Assembly: GCA_039024635.1 (NCBI GenBank)
Contig: JBCCQA010000014.1
Coordinates: forward strand, 1 to 64,000
Direction of reading: 5' to 3'
Source: Kuafuiihalomonas sp039024635
GTDB lineage: Bacteria; Myxococcota; Kuafuiibacteriia; Kuafuiibacteriales; Kuafuiibacteriaceae
Length of the DNA stretch: 64,000 nucleotides
The position numbers and the translations under genes were made by a program. Below are positions 7,799 to 16,648 of the stretch, piece after piece (the first letter of the stretch is position 1; the number at the start of each line of letters is the position of its first letter). The notes under the pieces were generated by a model, which was given only the letters and a program-made list of their open reading frames with translations, was not told where the DNA came from and ran no database searches.

Positions 7799-9031
7799 GT
7801 GCGCGTCTTCGGCCCGGGACTGATCTTCGCCGCCGCCGCCGTCGGCGTGAGCCACCTCGTTCAATCGACCCGTGCCGGCGCGCGCTTCGGTCTCGGTCTC
7901 CTCGCCCTAGTGGTTCTGGCCAATCTCGTGAAGTACCCGGCCTTCCGCTTCGGCGCCCAGTACGCGGTAGGGACCGGTCACTCCCTGTTGGAGGGCTACA
8001 GACGACGAGGGCGGCCGGCGATCTTCCTGTACGGCGCCCTGACCGTCGCCACCATGTTCACGGTCCAAGCCGCGGTGACGGCGGTAACGGCGGGCCTCGC
8101 CATGGCGACCTTTGGCCTCTCGAACCTCGTCCTCACCAGCGCCGTCATCTTGGGCATTTGCTGCGCACTCTTGATCTTGGGCAGCTACGAGGGGCTCGAC
8201 CGGACTGTGAAGCTCCTGGTGGCCGCGTTCAGCATCTGCACGGTGCTCACGACGTTGATGGTCCTTCCGTCCGTCGACTTCGGAACCATCCTCCAGTGGC
8301 CGGCCGCAACTTCCGAGAACCTGTTCTTCATGGCTGCCGTCTTTGGTTGGATGCCTTCGGCCATCGACGTTGCGGCCTGGCAGAGTCTGTGGACCTTGGA
8401 ACGCATGCGACGGGACGGGGCAGCTTCACTGCTGCTCGACTTCGACGTGGGCTACTTCGGCACCGCCGCTTTGGCGGTATGCTTTCTCTGTTTGGGCGCA
8501 GGCCTGGTCTACGGACAAGGGGCTCGACTCCCCGACTCCGCGGCCGGCTTCTCGGCCGCGTTCGTCGACCTCTACGCCCAGACCCTCGGCCCCTGGTCTC
8601 GACCGGTGATTGGCACCGCCGCCCTCACGGTGATGTTATCCACGACCCTCACCGTACTAGACGGCTTCCCTCGGGCCTTCGCAGCCACGGTACCCTTGAT
8701 GGGAGGCGGTCCGAGCCCTTCCCTGGAAGGTGCCCACGCGTCGGAGGCTCGGATTCGGGGACTCACCATCGTGGGGCTGGCGCTCGGCGCCCTTGTGGTC
8801 ATTGGAACCTTGGCCCAGTCCCTCCGCGCACTCGTCGACCTCGCCACCACCCTGTCCTTCCTCACGGCCCCGGTCCTGAGCATGCTCAACCACTGGGCCG
8901 TCACGGGGCCCGAGGTCGATCCGCGCTACCGGCCCGGCCCGGGGCTCTTGACCTGGAGCCGGCTGGCCATTCTGCTCCAGGCCGTCTTTGCTTTGGCGTG
9001 GATTCTACTAAGATTTGGCGGCGGGGGCTGA
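7799..9031 (+). CDS. Nramp-family divalent metal transporter
   Basis: 410 residues, about eleven hydrophobic segments. The N-terminal GPGLIFAAAAVGVSHLVQSTRAG matches the TM1 signature of the Nramp subgroup that carries VSHLVQSTRAGA rather than the DPGN motif of classical MntH. GTG start at 7799 is the only reasonable start close to TM1. Metal specificity is uncertain: canonical Mn/Fe transporters use a DPGN aspartate in TM1, which is absent here, so magnesium or another substrate is possible. Convergent with the ClC gene, 2 bases apart. Confidence 0.78.
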   Translation: MRVFGPGLIFAAAAVGVSHLVQSTRAGARFGLGLLALVVLANLVKYPAFRFGAQYAVGTGHSLLEGYRRRGRPAIFLYGALTVATMFTVQAAVTAVTAGLAMATFGLSNLVLTSAVILGICCALLILGSYEGLDRTVKLLVAAFSICTVLTTLMVLPSVDFGTILQWPAATSENLFFMAAVFGWMPSAIDVAAWQSLWTLERMRRDGAASLLLDFDVGYFGTAALAVCFLCLGAGLVYGQGARLPDSAAGFSAAFVDLYAQTLGPWSRPVIGTAALTVMLSTTLTVLDGFPRAFAATVPLMGGGPSPSLEGAHASEARIRGLTIVGLALGALVVIGTLAQSLRALVDLATTLSFLTAPVLSMLNHWAVTGPEVDPRYRPGPGLLTWSRLAILLQAVFALAWILLRFGGGG

Positions 9032-9033
9032 AC

Positions 9034-10851
9034 TCAGCCGAAGGCCCGAAGCGTGCTGGCGGTATCGTCGAGCACTGCGTGAATCTGATGGTCGTAGGCC
9101 GCGATGACGTCACGCCGGCTCAAGGCCCCGACCGGACGCTCGCTATCCGTCCGTTCCACCACCACCAGCTCGTCGTGAGCGCTGGTGACCATCTTGTGAA
9201 TCGCCACGTTGAGGGTCTCGTCGGCGTACAGAACCGGCGCTTTCTCGACAAGGTCGTGGGCCACCACGAAGTCGCCGATACCTTCGGTGCACAGAGCCAC
9301 CCGCAGGGCGTCGTCGTCGACGACACCCACCATGCGGCCGTTGGGATCCACGACGGGGAAGCAGGCATGGTGGGTCGTGGAGAAGCGCTCGGCCAGCTCA
9401 CGGAGCGGCGTGCCCGCATGGACCACCACCAGGGGGTCTTCGGCCAGGCGCATCGCGTCGCTGACGCTCAGTCCCTCTAGCACCTCCTGCATCATCTCGC
9501 CCAGGTGCACAGGTGAGGCACTCCTTCGAGCCGCCTGGCCGGGATAGAGGGTCGAACGGCGGACGAGAAGGAAGCTGATCACGCAGACCCACATGGCCGG
9601 AACGAGAAGGCGGTAGTTCCCGGTCATCTCGCTCACCATGATGATGCTCGAAAGAGGAGTGTTTGCAGCACCCGAAAAGAAGCCCGCCATCCCAACCATG
9701 ATGAAGGCCCCCGGCGCAGGGCTGATCCCGGGCATCACGGCCTGACTAGCCAAGGCAACCAAGCCTCCGATGCCGCCCCCGATGACCACGGCCGGACCGA
9801 AAACGCCGCCGCTCTGGCCCGAGCCGACCGTGAAGGAGGTGGTCACCATCTTGCCGGCGGTGAGCATGAGCAAGAGGCCCAGACTGAGCTCGGCGGAAAA
9901 GGCCTGCTGAATGAAGCCGTAGCCCGAGCCGATGGTCTCCGGTGCGAGCAAGGCGAAAGCCCCCACCACGAGACCACCGAGCGCAGGCTTCAGCATCAAG
10001 GGTACGGGGAGCCGATGAAACACGTGCTTCACGGTCTTGAAGACGCGGGCAAAGCTCCATGCGCCGGCGGCGCAAGCGAGAGCGAGAAGGGTGTAGGGGA
10101 GAAGGGCCCGAGGGTCGTCGAAGGAGAAGCCGGGCGTCGCGAACAAGGGCTGGGCCCCGAACATCAGGGTGAAGGTGGAGAAGGCGACGATGGAGCTGAT
10201 CACGGAAGGCACGATGATCTCGAACTCCATGTCCATTTCTCTGTACAGCACCTCGGCCGAGAAGAGCGCCGCGGCCAAGGGCGCCCGGAAGATGGCCCCG
10301 ATCCCCGCCGCCATGCCGGCCACCATCAGCATTCGGCGCTCGCGAACCCCCAAACGAAGGACCCGAGCCAACAAGGAGCCAATGCCGGCGCCAACGAGCG
10401 CAATGGGACCCTCGCGCCCTGCCGAACCGCCGGTGCCCAAGGTCAAAGCGGACGCCAATGTCTTTACGAGGGGCACCCGGCCGCGAATCAAGCCTCGGCG
10501 GTGATGGTAGGCATCGATGGCGGCCTCGGTGCCCGGCCCGTCGGCGTCAGGCGCGAAGCCATAGACCAAGATGCCGCCCAGCAGCCCCCCGACCACGGGA
10601 AGGAGCGCCAGCATCCAGGGACGAAGAGACTGATCGGTGTGGCCAAACAAGGGATGGTCCCCGTCCGCAGCCGGAGGCCGATACCCGGCGAGACCATCCA
10701 GAAGACCGTACTTGATCCCCGAGACCGCCAGCTCGAACAGCGCCGCTCCGAGGCCGGCCAAGACCCCAACCAGCGCCGCAAGGAGGAGCAGGCGGCCGAC
10801 GCGCTGCGCTCGATCCACCGGGATCTCGGCACCAAGGCGGGACCACTCCAT
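9034..10851 (-). CDS. ClC-type chloride channel/antiporter with C-terminal CBS pair
   Basis: 605 residues. An N-terminal ClC membrane domain contains GTGGSAGREGPIALVGAGIGS, the GREGP filter segment with the gating glutamate, and GSGQSGGVFGPAVVIGGGIGG, the second selectivity motif. After about residue 440 come two CBS domains (VSDAMRLAEDPLVVV... and APVLYADETLNVAIHKM...), which in this family bind adenine nucleotides. ATG 10851 is preferred to the upstream start at 10914 because the latter would overlap divergent lspA. Confidence 0.88.
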   Translation of the reverse strand: MEWSRLGAEIPVDRAQRVGRLLLLAALVGVLAGLGAALFELAVSGIKYGLLDGLAGYRPPAADGDHPLFGHTDQSLRPWMLALLPVVGGLLGGILVYGFAPDADGPGTEAAIDAYHHRRGLIRGRVPLVKTLASALTLGTGGSAGREGPIALVGAGIGSLLARVLRLGVRERRMLMVAGMAAGIGAIFRAPLAAALFSAEVLYREMDMEFEIIVPSVISSIVAFSTFTLMFGAQPLFATPGFSFDDPRALLPYTLLALACAAGAWSFARVFKTVKHVFHRLPVPLMLKPALGGLVVGAFALLAPETIGSGYGFIQQAFSAELSLGLLLMLTAGKMVTTSFTVGSGQSGGVFGPAVVIGGGIGGLVALASQAVMPGISPAPGAFIMVGMAGFFSGAANTPLSSIIMVSEMTGNYRLLVPAMWVCVISFLLVRRSTLYPGQAARRSASPVHLGEMMQEVLEGLSVSDAMRLAEDPLVVVHAGTPLRELAERFSTTHHACFPVVDPNGRMVGVVDDDALRVALCTEGIGDFVVAHDLVEKAPVLYADETLNVAIHKMVTSAHDELVVVERTDSERPVGALSRRDVIAAYDHQIHAVLDDTASTLRAFG

Positions 10852-10886
10852 GCTCGCGCTGCCTATCACAAAATCAGGGACTGTCC

Positions 10887-11540
10887 GTGGAACGAACGCG
10901 GTACTTGTTTCCACTCCCGGAAGCCCACGGTAAGGCAGGAGGCGTGCGGCGGTGGACCCTCCTGGCGGGGATCGGAATCCTCGTGGTTTTCCTGGATCAG
11001 GCGACCAAGTTCTGGGCGGTGGGCGCGCTGACCCCGACCTTCGAGGAGGCCTCGGGATTCTTCGGCCAGCTGAGCGCGTTCTTTGGGACGGAGCATCCGT
11101 GCCGGGGCGTCGCCCGGAGCGCGTGCCCCACTCTGACCGTGGTGGAGGGTTTTTGGTACTGGCGCTACGTCGAGAATCCGGGCGCAGCTTGGGGCTTCCT
11201 TCGAAACGCCGACCCTTCGGTCAGGATACCTTTCTTCTACCTGATCTCGGTCCTGGCGGTCGTGTTCATCATCTCGTTCTATCGGAAGCTCGAAGACGAC
11301 AAGAGGATGACCATGGTGGCCCTCTCACTGGTCTTCGGAGGCGCGATCGGCAACTTCATCGACCGTCTCCATCTGGCTTACGTCATCGACTTCATCGACA
11401 TGTTCATCGGGACCTATCACTGGCCGACCTACAACGTAGCAGACAGCGCCATCTCCGTCGGCGTCGGCCTCTTGATGCTCGAGTGGCTCTTGGAGGCGCT
11501 CGCCGCCAAGAAGAACCCGCGAGAAGCCAAAGCGAGCTGA
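10887..11540 (+). CDS. lspA: lipoprotein signal peptidase LspA (signal peptidase II)
   Basis: 217 residues, longer than the usual 160-170. It removes the signal peptide from diacylglyceryl-modified prolipoproteins in the inner membrane. Motifs: FLDQATKFWAV in TM1, YVENPGAAWGF, the catalytic Asp regions GGAIGNFIDR and YNVADSAI. The extra length is a periplasmic insert of about 45 residues between TM1 and the VENPGAAWG motif containing CRGVARSAC, whose two cysteines could form a disulfide. GTG start at 10887. Immediately upstream of lgt, so two consecutive lipoprotein maturation steps are encoded together. Confidence 0.93.
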   Translation: MERTRYLFPLPEAHGKAGGVRRWTLLAGIGILVVFLDQATKFWAVGALTPTFEEASGFFGQLSAFFGTEHPCRGVARSACPTLTVVEGFWYWRYVENPGAAWGFLRNADPSVRIPFFYLISVLAVVFIISFYRKLEDDKRMTMVALSLVFGGAIGNFIDRLHLAYVIDFIDMFIGTYHWPTYNVADSAISVGVGLLMLEWLLEALAAKKNPREAKAS

Positions 11541-11543
11541 ACC

Positions 11544-12407
11544 ATGCACCCCGTACTCATCGACTTCTTCGGGAAGTTCTCTCTTCACACCTATGGGCTC
11601 ATGATTGCCCTCGGCTTCATGATCGGAATGCAGCTCGGCGTTCGGGAGGCGAAGCGCATCGATCAGAGTGAGAAGGGCGACTTCGATCAGTTCATTACTG
11701 ACCTCACCTTTTGGATCCTGGTCGCGGCCATAGTGGGTTCACGGGTGCTCTTCGTCATCGTCGAGTGGGACCGCTACGCCAGTGACCCGATGAAGATCCT
11801 GAAGTTCTGGGAAGGCGGGCTGGTCTTCTACGGCGGCTTCATCGGCGCCGTGCTCTTCAGCGTCTACTACTGCTACCGGCACGGCCGGAACTTCTTCCTC
11901 GTCGCGGATACGCTCATCCCCTCCGTCGCGCTCGGGCACTTCTTCGGGCGGATCGGGTGTCTGGCCGCCGGATGCTGTTGGGGGGTCGAAGTCAGCCCCG
12001 ATTTTCCCTTCGGCATCCAGTTCCCGGATGGAGCGCTCATCCACTCCAGTATGGAGCGAACGGGACAGATCGCGCCCGGAGCGGAGTTCACGCCCCACGT
12101 CCACGCCGTCCAGCTCTACGAGTCCTTTGGCGAGCTCATGATCTTCTTCGTTCTACTGTTCGTGCGAAGCATGAAGCGATTCCACGGCCAGGCGCTCCTG
12201 ACCTACCTGTTCATCTACCCCATCCTGCGGACTAGCCTCGAGTTCGTTCGAGGGGACAAGGCCCGAGGCCAGTACGAGGTGCTGGGTCAGCTAGTGAGCA
12301 CCTCTCAGATCATCTCCGTCATCGTGGCCACCATCGCCCTCGTTCTCCTCGTCTTCCTGGTGCAGCGAAAGAGCCGGGCTGCCGCTCTGACGCCTTCGAC
12401 CGTCTGA
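11544..12407 (+). CDS. lgt: prolipoprotein diacylglyceryl transferase Lgt
   Basis: 287 residues, normal length. Transfers diacylglycerol from phosphatidylglycerol to the lipobox cysteine, the step before LspA. Seen are the N-terminal LHTYGLMIALGF, the loop GGLVFYGGFIGAVLF, the signature HFFGRIGCLAAGCCWG and the C-terminal TM helices with FVRGDKARGQ. It starts 3 bases after lspA and is surely co-transcribed with it. Confidence 0.94.
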   Translation: MHPVLIDFFGKFSLHTYGLMIALGFMIGMQLGVREAKRIDQSEKGDFDQFITDLTFWILVAAIVGSRVLFVIVEWDRYASDPMKILKFWEGGLVFYGGFIGAVLFSVYYCYRHGRNFFLVADTLIPSVALGHFFGRIGCLAAGCCWGVEVSPDFPFGIQFPDGALIHSSMERTGQIAPGAEFTPHVHAVQLYESFGELMIFFVLLFVRSMKRFHGQALLTYLFIYPILRTSLEFVRGDKARGQYEVLGQLVSTSQIISVIVATIALVLLVFLVQRKSRAAALTPSTV

Positions 12408-12424
12408 GCCCGATCGTCCACCAG

Positions 12425-13318
12425 TTAGAAGACTTCGAGGGTCAGGCCGACGCTGAAAATCCGCTCGTCGTCGCTCTTGAAGTCGAGACCGGTGAAGCGC
12501 TGGGCATAGCCCGCCTCGATCCCCAATCGACCGATTTGGGCGCCGCCGCCAAAGCCCATCCCGAACTCACCTTGCCCAGCGTCGTACTCGGTCCCCAAGC
12601 GAATCGTGAATACCTCGGCCAGCTTCACAGCAGTACCGGTCAAAAACAGCAGGTTCTCCGTGAAGTCATCGTAGAGGAGATCCGCTTCGAGCTCGAGCAT
12701 GGCGGTTCGGACGCCGAGGCCACCCCCAGCCTGGAGGGGGATCTCGGGGTCGTCGGGCCTGGTCAGGTTGCGACCCACCAGGCCCAGGTAGACGAGGTTG
12801 GAGAGCTGGGCTTGAAGACCGACGTCGATGCTGAAGCGTCGCGGCCCATCCCCAAGCACCTCGTCCCCGTTCTTGAGGTTGAACAGATAGCCGCGTCCAG
12901 CCACGCCGAGCCGGACCCGATCCCCTGCCCGAATCGCCAGCGCCCCATCCACTCGAAAGCCCCGCAAGCGCAGGTTGGCGGGAGCTAGCGAGTCGGGAAC
13001 CGACCCTCGAGGTCGGGCGACGCCGTAGGTCACGGCTAGGCCCCCTGCCACAGGCCCGGTCTGACCATCGGTGATGGAGACATGAAAGCGCCGGTCTTCG
13101 CCTCGGATGTCGTCACCGTACTCGAGCCGGGCCAAGTACTTGCGTGAGCCGGCGAGACCAGCGGGATTCGCATAGAGCGCGCTCCCATCGGTCCCCAGGG
13201 CAGCACGGGCCGAAGAGAGGCCGACCAGTTCCGAGGGCGCGTAGCTCTGGGCCTCGGCCCGACCCGTCAAGAGAACGAATAGCGGCAGCAGAAGGGCCAG
13301 CAGCAAACTCTGCTTCAC
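12425..13318 (-). CDS. outer-membrane beta-barrel protein, PorV/UPF0164-like
   Basis: 297 residues from a GTG at 13318, giving a signal peptide (KQSLLLALLLPLFVLLTGRAEA). The mature start SARAALGTDGSALYANPAGLAGS is typical of PorV/UPF0164-type barrels, where an ALG...AL..NPAGL motif opens the barrel. The rest is alternating beta strands ending in the aromatic-terminal FSVGLTLEVF, expected for BAM-inserted proteins. Divergent from the next gene with about 30 bases between starts. Cargo or partner unknown. Confidence 0.72.
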   Translation of the reverse strand: MKQSLLLALLLPLFVLLTGRAEAQSYAPSELVGLSSARAALGTDGSALYANPAGLAGSRKYLARLEYGDDIRGEDRRFHVSITDGQTGPVAGGLAVTYGVARPRGSVPDSLAPANLRLRGFRVDGALAIRAGDRVRLGVAGRGYLFNLKNGDEVLGDGPRRFSIDVGLQAQLSNLVYLGLVGRNLTRPDDPEIPLQAGGGLGVRTAMLELEADLLYDDFTENLLFLTGTAVKLAEVFTIRLGTEYDAGQGEFGMGFGGGAQIGRLGIEAGYAQRFTGLDFKSDDERIFSVGLTLEVF

Positions 13319-13348
13319 TTTTCGCCCATCGCACCCCGTGGTACGCCC

Positions 13349-14068
13349 ATGCGGATGCTGCGCAAGCTCGGACTGCTCGTCCTGCTCGCCGCGCCGTCTA
13401 CCGCGCAGGCCTACATCGATCCGGCCCCCGTCATCTTGGAGAAAGCGGCCAAAGCCCGGGCCGCTTTGGACCTTCAATCCCTCTTCGTCGAGGGCGCGCA
13501 CGTCGAGGGAAAACTGAGGCATCCCCTCGAGCGAGGCTTCGCCATCGGGACCGGCTACTTCACCGAAGTCCGTCTCGGACCCGACGAGGTCCTGGTGGAG
13601 CTGGTTCGAGATGGTCGACGATGGAGCCATCGCGTCGGCGAAGCCGCTGGCGCCCCGGCCCCCCATCCACAGGATCTCTGGCTCGCCCTGGTCACCCACG
13701 ATGCCCGGGATCCTGGAGGTCGTCGAGGCCTCGCTTTCCTCAGTCACCATGGCATCGACGCCTCCATCGTCTCTCTCGGCCGTCAACAACGGCGACCGGT
13801 CTACATCATCGGCGCCCCGGCAGGACAGCTCGATGTGCCTCAGTTGTGGCTCGACAAGGAGCTGCTGGTACCGGTGCGGCTGGTGATGAGGAGCTCGGAA
13901 GGCACGCGAGAGATCCGCTTGCTAGGCTTTCACGGTCCGGTCACCGGTCCCTTCTTCCCTGAGGAGATCGAGGAGCGGGTGGGTGAGCGCCTCCTTCGAA
14001 AGACACGAATAGACAGGGTCGAGCCCAACGCACCCCTGGAGCCTCGTCGCCTAGAAGCACCGCGCTGA
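13349..14068 (+). CDS. hypothetical exported protein, LolA-like fold possible
   Basis: 239 residues with a signal peptide (MRMLRKLGLLVLLAAPSTAQA). The segment VPQLWLDKELLVPVRLV followed by TREIRLLGFHGP resembles the beta-strand pair seen in outer-membrane lipoprotein-sorting (LolA/LolB) relatives, where a PQLWIDK-type motif is common. The assignment is tentative. It lies two bases before priA and is probably co-transcribed with it. Confidence 0.6.
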   Translation: MRMLRKLGLLVLLAAPSTAQAYIDPAPVILEKAAKARAALDLQSLFVEGAHVEGKLRHPLERGFAIGTGYFTEVRLGPDEVLVELVRDGRRWSHRVGEAAGAPAPHPQDLWLALVTHDARDPGGRRGLAFLSHHGIDASIVSLGRQQRRPVYIIGAPAGQLDVPQLWLDKELLVPVRLVMRSSEGTREIRLLGFHGPVTGPFFPEEIEERVGERLLRKTRIDRVEPNAPLEPRRLEAPR

Positions 14069-14069
14069 C

Positions 14070-16430
14070 GTGACCCGGCAAATCGAAGTCGCCGTCACCC
14101 TGCCGGTCCATGGCCGCTTCAACTACCGAGTCCCCGGTGATTGGCCGCCGCTGAGTCCGGGCACCCGCCTTCGGGTCCCCTTCGGTCGCCGGCAGGCCAC
14201 CGCCTTCGTTCTCCAAGATCCTGCGCCTTCGACGAGAGAAGATACTGACCTCAAGGAGGTCATGACACGGATCGACGAGCAGAGCCTGGTCCCTCCGGAC
14301 GTGCTGGAGCTGGCCCTTTTCGCGGCCCGGTACTATGTGGCGCCACTAGGCTCGGTGCTCCAGGCCGCCCTGCCCCCGAGCTTGACCGGAAGCTCGACCA
14401 AGAAGTTGTTCCCCAGCATCGAAGGGGCCGCCTTTCTGCGGGGGGAAGAGGAAGGGAGCCTCTCCCTGGCTCCCGAGATCCGCAGATGGCTCGAGAAGTC
14501 CGAGGCCGGCCTCGCGGCCAAGGAGGTACCAAGCAACGTTCGGCGCGTGCTCGACCGAAGCGGGCTCTGGCGCGAGCAAGACGAGATGCTGATTCGTCGA
14601 GAAATGGCGATCGGCATCGAAAGCTACCTGCGAAGTCTGGAGCCCAGGCTCGCCTGGCCCTTGATCAAGCGTTCAGCTCGGGAGCGGGACATCTTCGAAC
14701 TCCTCGAGGAGGGGCCCCGATCCCTCGAGTTTCTTCGAAGGCGCGTCGGTGCCAGCGCCCGGCGAGTCCTCGACCGGATGGTCGAGAAGGGCGTCCTGGA
14801 GCGGCGCCTGCTTCCGCCGGATCAAACACCTTTCACGGGAGGCCCAGACCTGACTCAAGAGCAGGACTCGGTCCTTCAGGCCCTGGACGCCGCTCCGCCC
14901 GGGGGCGCATTCCTCCTGCAAGGGGTGACCGGAAGCGGAAAGACCGAGGTCTACCTGCGTCAGGTCCAGGCCGTTCTCGAAGCCGGACGGGGAGCCATCG
15001 TCATGGTCCCGGAGATCGGTCTGACGCCCCAGCTGGAGGCTCGCTTCAAAGATCGTCTGGGAGAACGCGTGGTCACGCTTCATTCGGGGCTGAGTCCCAA
15101 ACAGCGCTTGCAGCGTTGGAGCGAGCTTCGCCACGGACATCGCAGCGTGGCCCTCGGACCCCGCTCGGCGGTTTGGGCCCCGGTTCAGGCCCTGGGACTG
15201 ATCGTGGTCGACGAGGAACACGATGCCTCCTACAAACAGAACACCGATCTTCGCTACAACGCTCGGGACCTAGCTCAGGTACGGGCAAGGTCTGTTGGGG
15301 CAAGGCTGATTCTCGGGAGTGCCACCCCGTCTCTCGAGAGCTACGCCGCCACGCGTGAAGACCGGCTTCAGATCCTCCACCTCCGGGAGCGCGTTCACCC
15401 CGGACCGCTACCCGAAGTTCGCATCGTCGACATGATCGACGAGGAGAAGGGCTCGCTGGTCTCGACGCCACTAGCCCAAGCCCTGGAGGCTTGTCTGGAA
15501 GCCGGCGAACAGGCGATTCTCTATCTGAACCGTCGAGGCTTCAATACCTTCGTCGTCTGCGGAACGTGTCAAACCCATCAGCGGTGCCCAAGCTGCGACG
15601 TCAGCCTCACGCTTCATCGACCCCGTCGATTGGTCTGTCATCACTGCGGCTACACCAGGGACATCGAGTCGCCTTGCAGTGGCTGTGGCGCCCAGACGCC
15701 TGAGCCCTTCGGCACCGGAACTCAGCGGATCGAGACCATCATCGGCGAGCTCCTACCCCAGGCCCGGGTGCTTCGCTTGGATCGCGATGCGGCCACCACG
15801 CCGAAGAAACTGGCCGCGATACTGGAGGCCTTCGGGCGACGCGATGCCGACATCCTGGTCGGCACGCGAATGGTCACGAAAGGCCATGATTTCTCAGGCG
15901 TGAGCCTGGTCGGGATCCTCTCGGCCGACGCTTCACTGTGCTTTCCGGACTTCCGAGCCCAGGAGAGCACCTTTCAACTTCTGACCCAGACCGCTGGTCG
16001 AGCAGGACGACGTGCGCGAAGAGGACGAGTGATCGTGCAGACCCTCCAGCCCGAGCATCCCGTCGTCCAGATGGCCAGTCAGCACGACGTCGAGGGCTTC
16101 CTGGCCTTCGAGGCCCGACATCGGGAGGCGGGCGGCCATCCGCCTTTTGGTCGTCTCGGCATGCTACGCTGCGAAAGCGAAGACGCCAAGGCCGCCACTC
16201 ACGGGATCAACAAGCTGGCCGAAGAAGCCCGTCGCATGGCCGGGGACGTAGCGGTGCTGGGTCCGACGGAGGCGCCCATCGGACGCATCAAGGGTCGCTA
16301 CCGACATCGCCTGCTCCTACGCAGTGAACGTCCGGCTTCCCTCATTAAGCGGCTCCATGCCTTGTTGGAGGTCGAGCTCCCGAGTCAGGTTCATCGAGTC
16401 ATCGACGTCGATCCGACGGACTTCCTCTGA
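14070..16430 (+). CDS. priA: primosomal replication restart helicase PriA
   Basis: 786 residues. The 3'-to-5' helicase that recognises stalled forks and reloads DnaB. Order: N-terminal DNA-binding domain (VTLPVHGRFNYRVP), winged-helix region, helicase with Walker A GVTGSGKTEVY and DEEH box VVDEEHDASYKQ, then the PriA zinc domain with paired cysteines (CGTCQTHQRCPSC ... CHHCGYTRDIESPCSGCG) and C-terminal helicase motifs (VGTRMVTKGHDF, QTAGRAGR). GTG start 14070 directly follows the preceding stop. Its 3' end overlaps the convergent small gene by 40 bases. Confidence 0.94.
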   Translation: MTRQIEVAVTLPVHGRFNYRVPGDWPPLSPGTRLRVPFGRRQATAFVLQDPAPSTREDTDLKEVMTRIDEQSLVPPDVLELALFAARYYVAPLGSVLQAALPPSLTGSSTKKLFPSIEGAAFLRGEEEGSLSLAPEIRRWLEKSEAGLAAKEVPSNVRRVLDRSGLWREQDEMLIRREMAIGIESYLRSLEPRLAWPLIKRSARERDIFELLEEGPRSLEFLRRRVGASARRVLDRMVEKGVLERRLLPPDQTPFTGGPDLTQEQDSVLQALDAAPPGGAFLLQGVTGSGKTEVYLRQVQAVLEAGRGAIVMVPEIGLTPQLEARFKDRLGERVVTLHSGLSPKQRLQRWSELRHGHRSVALGPRSAVWAPVQALGLIVVDEEHDASYKQNTDLRYNARDLAQVRARSVGARLILGSATPSLESYAATREDRLQILHLRERVHPGPLPEVRIVDMIDEEKGSLVSTPLAQALEACLEAGEQAILYLNRRGFNTFVVCGTCQTHQRCPSCDVSLTLHRPRRLVCHHCGYTRDIESPCSGCGAQTPEPFGTGTQRIETIIGELLPQARVLRLDRDAATTPKKLAAILEAFGRRDADILVGTRMVTKGHDFSGVSLVGILSADASLCFPDFRAQESTFQLLTQTAGRAGRRARRGRVIVQTLQPEHPVVQMASQHDVEGFLAFEARHREAGGHPPFGRLGMLRCESEDAKAATHGINKLAEEARRMAGDVAVLGPTEAPIGRIKGRYRHRLLLRSERPASLIKRLHALLEVELPSQVHRVIDVDPTDFL

Positions 16431-16648
16431 GGCTCATCGACTCGGAGAGCCTGTCGGAGTCTCTGCTCTCGCCACCTGACGAGCCAGAAAGCCGCCAGGA
16501 GGAAGAGCGCGGTCAGCATCAGGGGACCTGATTCGGTCGTGCATTGCCTACAGCCCGTCCAAGCCTCGAACGCGCGGAAGAACCCGACGGCCAGGCCAAA
16601 GGCGAGAGCAAAAGGCAGCAACATTGAAGGGCCTACGTAGGTCCTCAC
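16391..16648 (-). CDS. small two-TM membrane protein
   Basis: 85 residues from a GTG at 16648 that overlaps the stop of the upstream glycosyltransferase gene as GTGA, the main reason for believing it; ATG 16624 is an alternative. Two hydrophobic helices (MLLPFALAFGLAVGFF and LMLTALFLLAAFWLV) flank a loop containing TGCRQC, a CxxC pair. A basic cytoplasmic tail follows, whose coding sequence overlaps the 3' end of priA on the other strand. No family recognised. Confidence 0.5.
   Translation of the reverse strand: MRTYVGPSMLLPFALAFGLAVGFFRAFEAWTGCRQCTTESGPLMLTALFLLAAFWLVRWREQRLRQALRVDEPQRKSVGSTSMTR

Noticed and set aside
10015..11031. 338-codon plus-strand frame opposite the ClC gene
   Set aside because: Shadow of a high-GC gene; no recognisable motifs, and it runs through the lspA start region in another frame.
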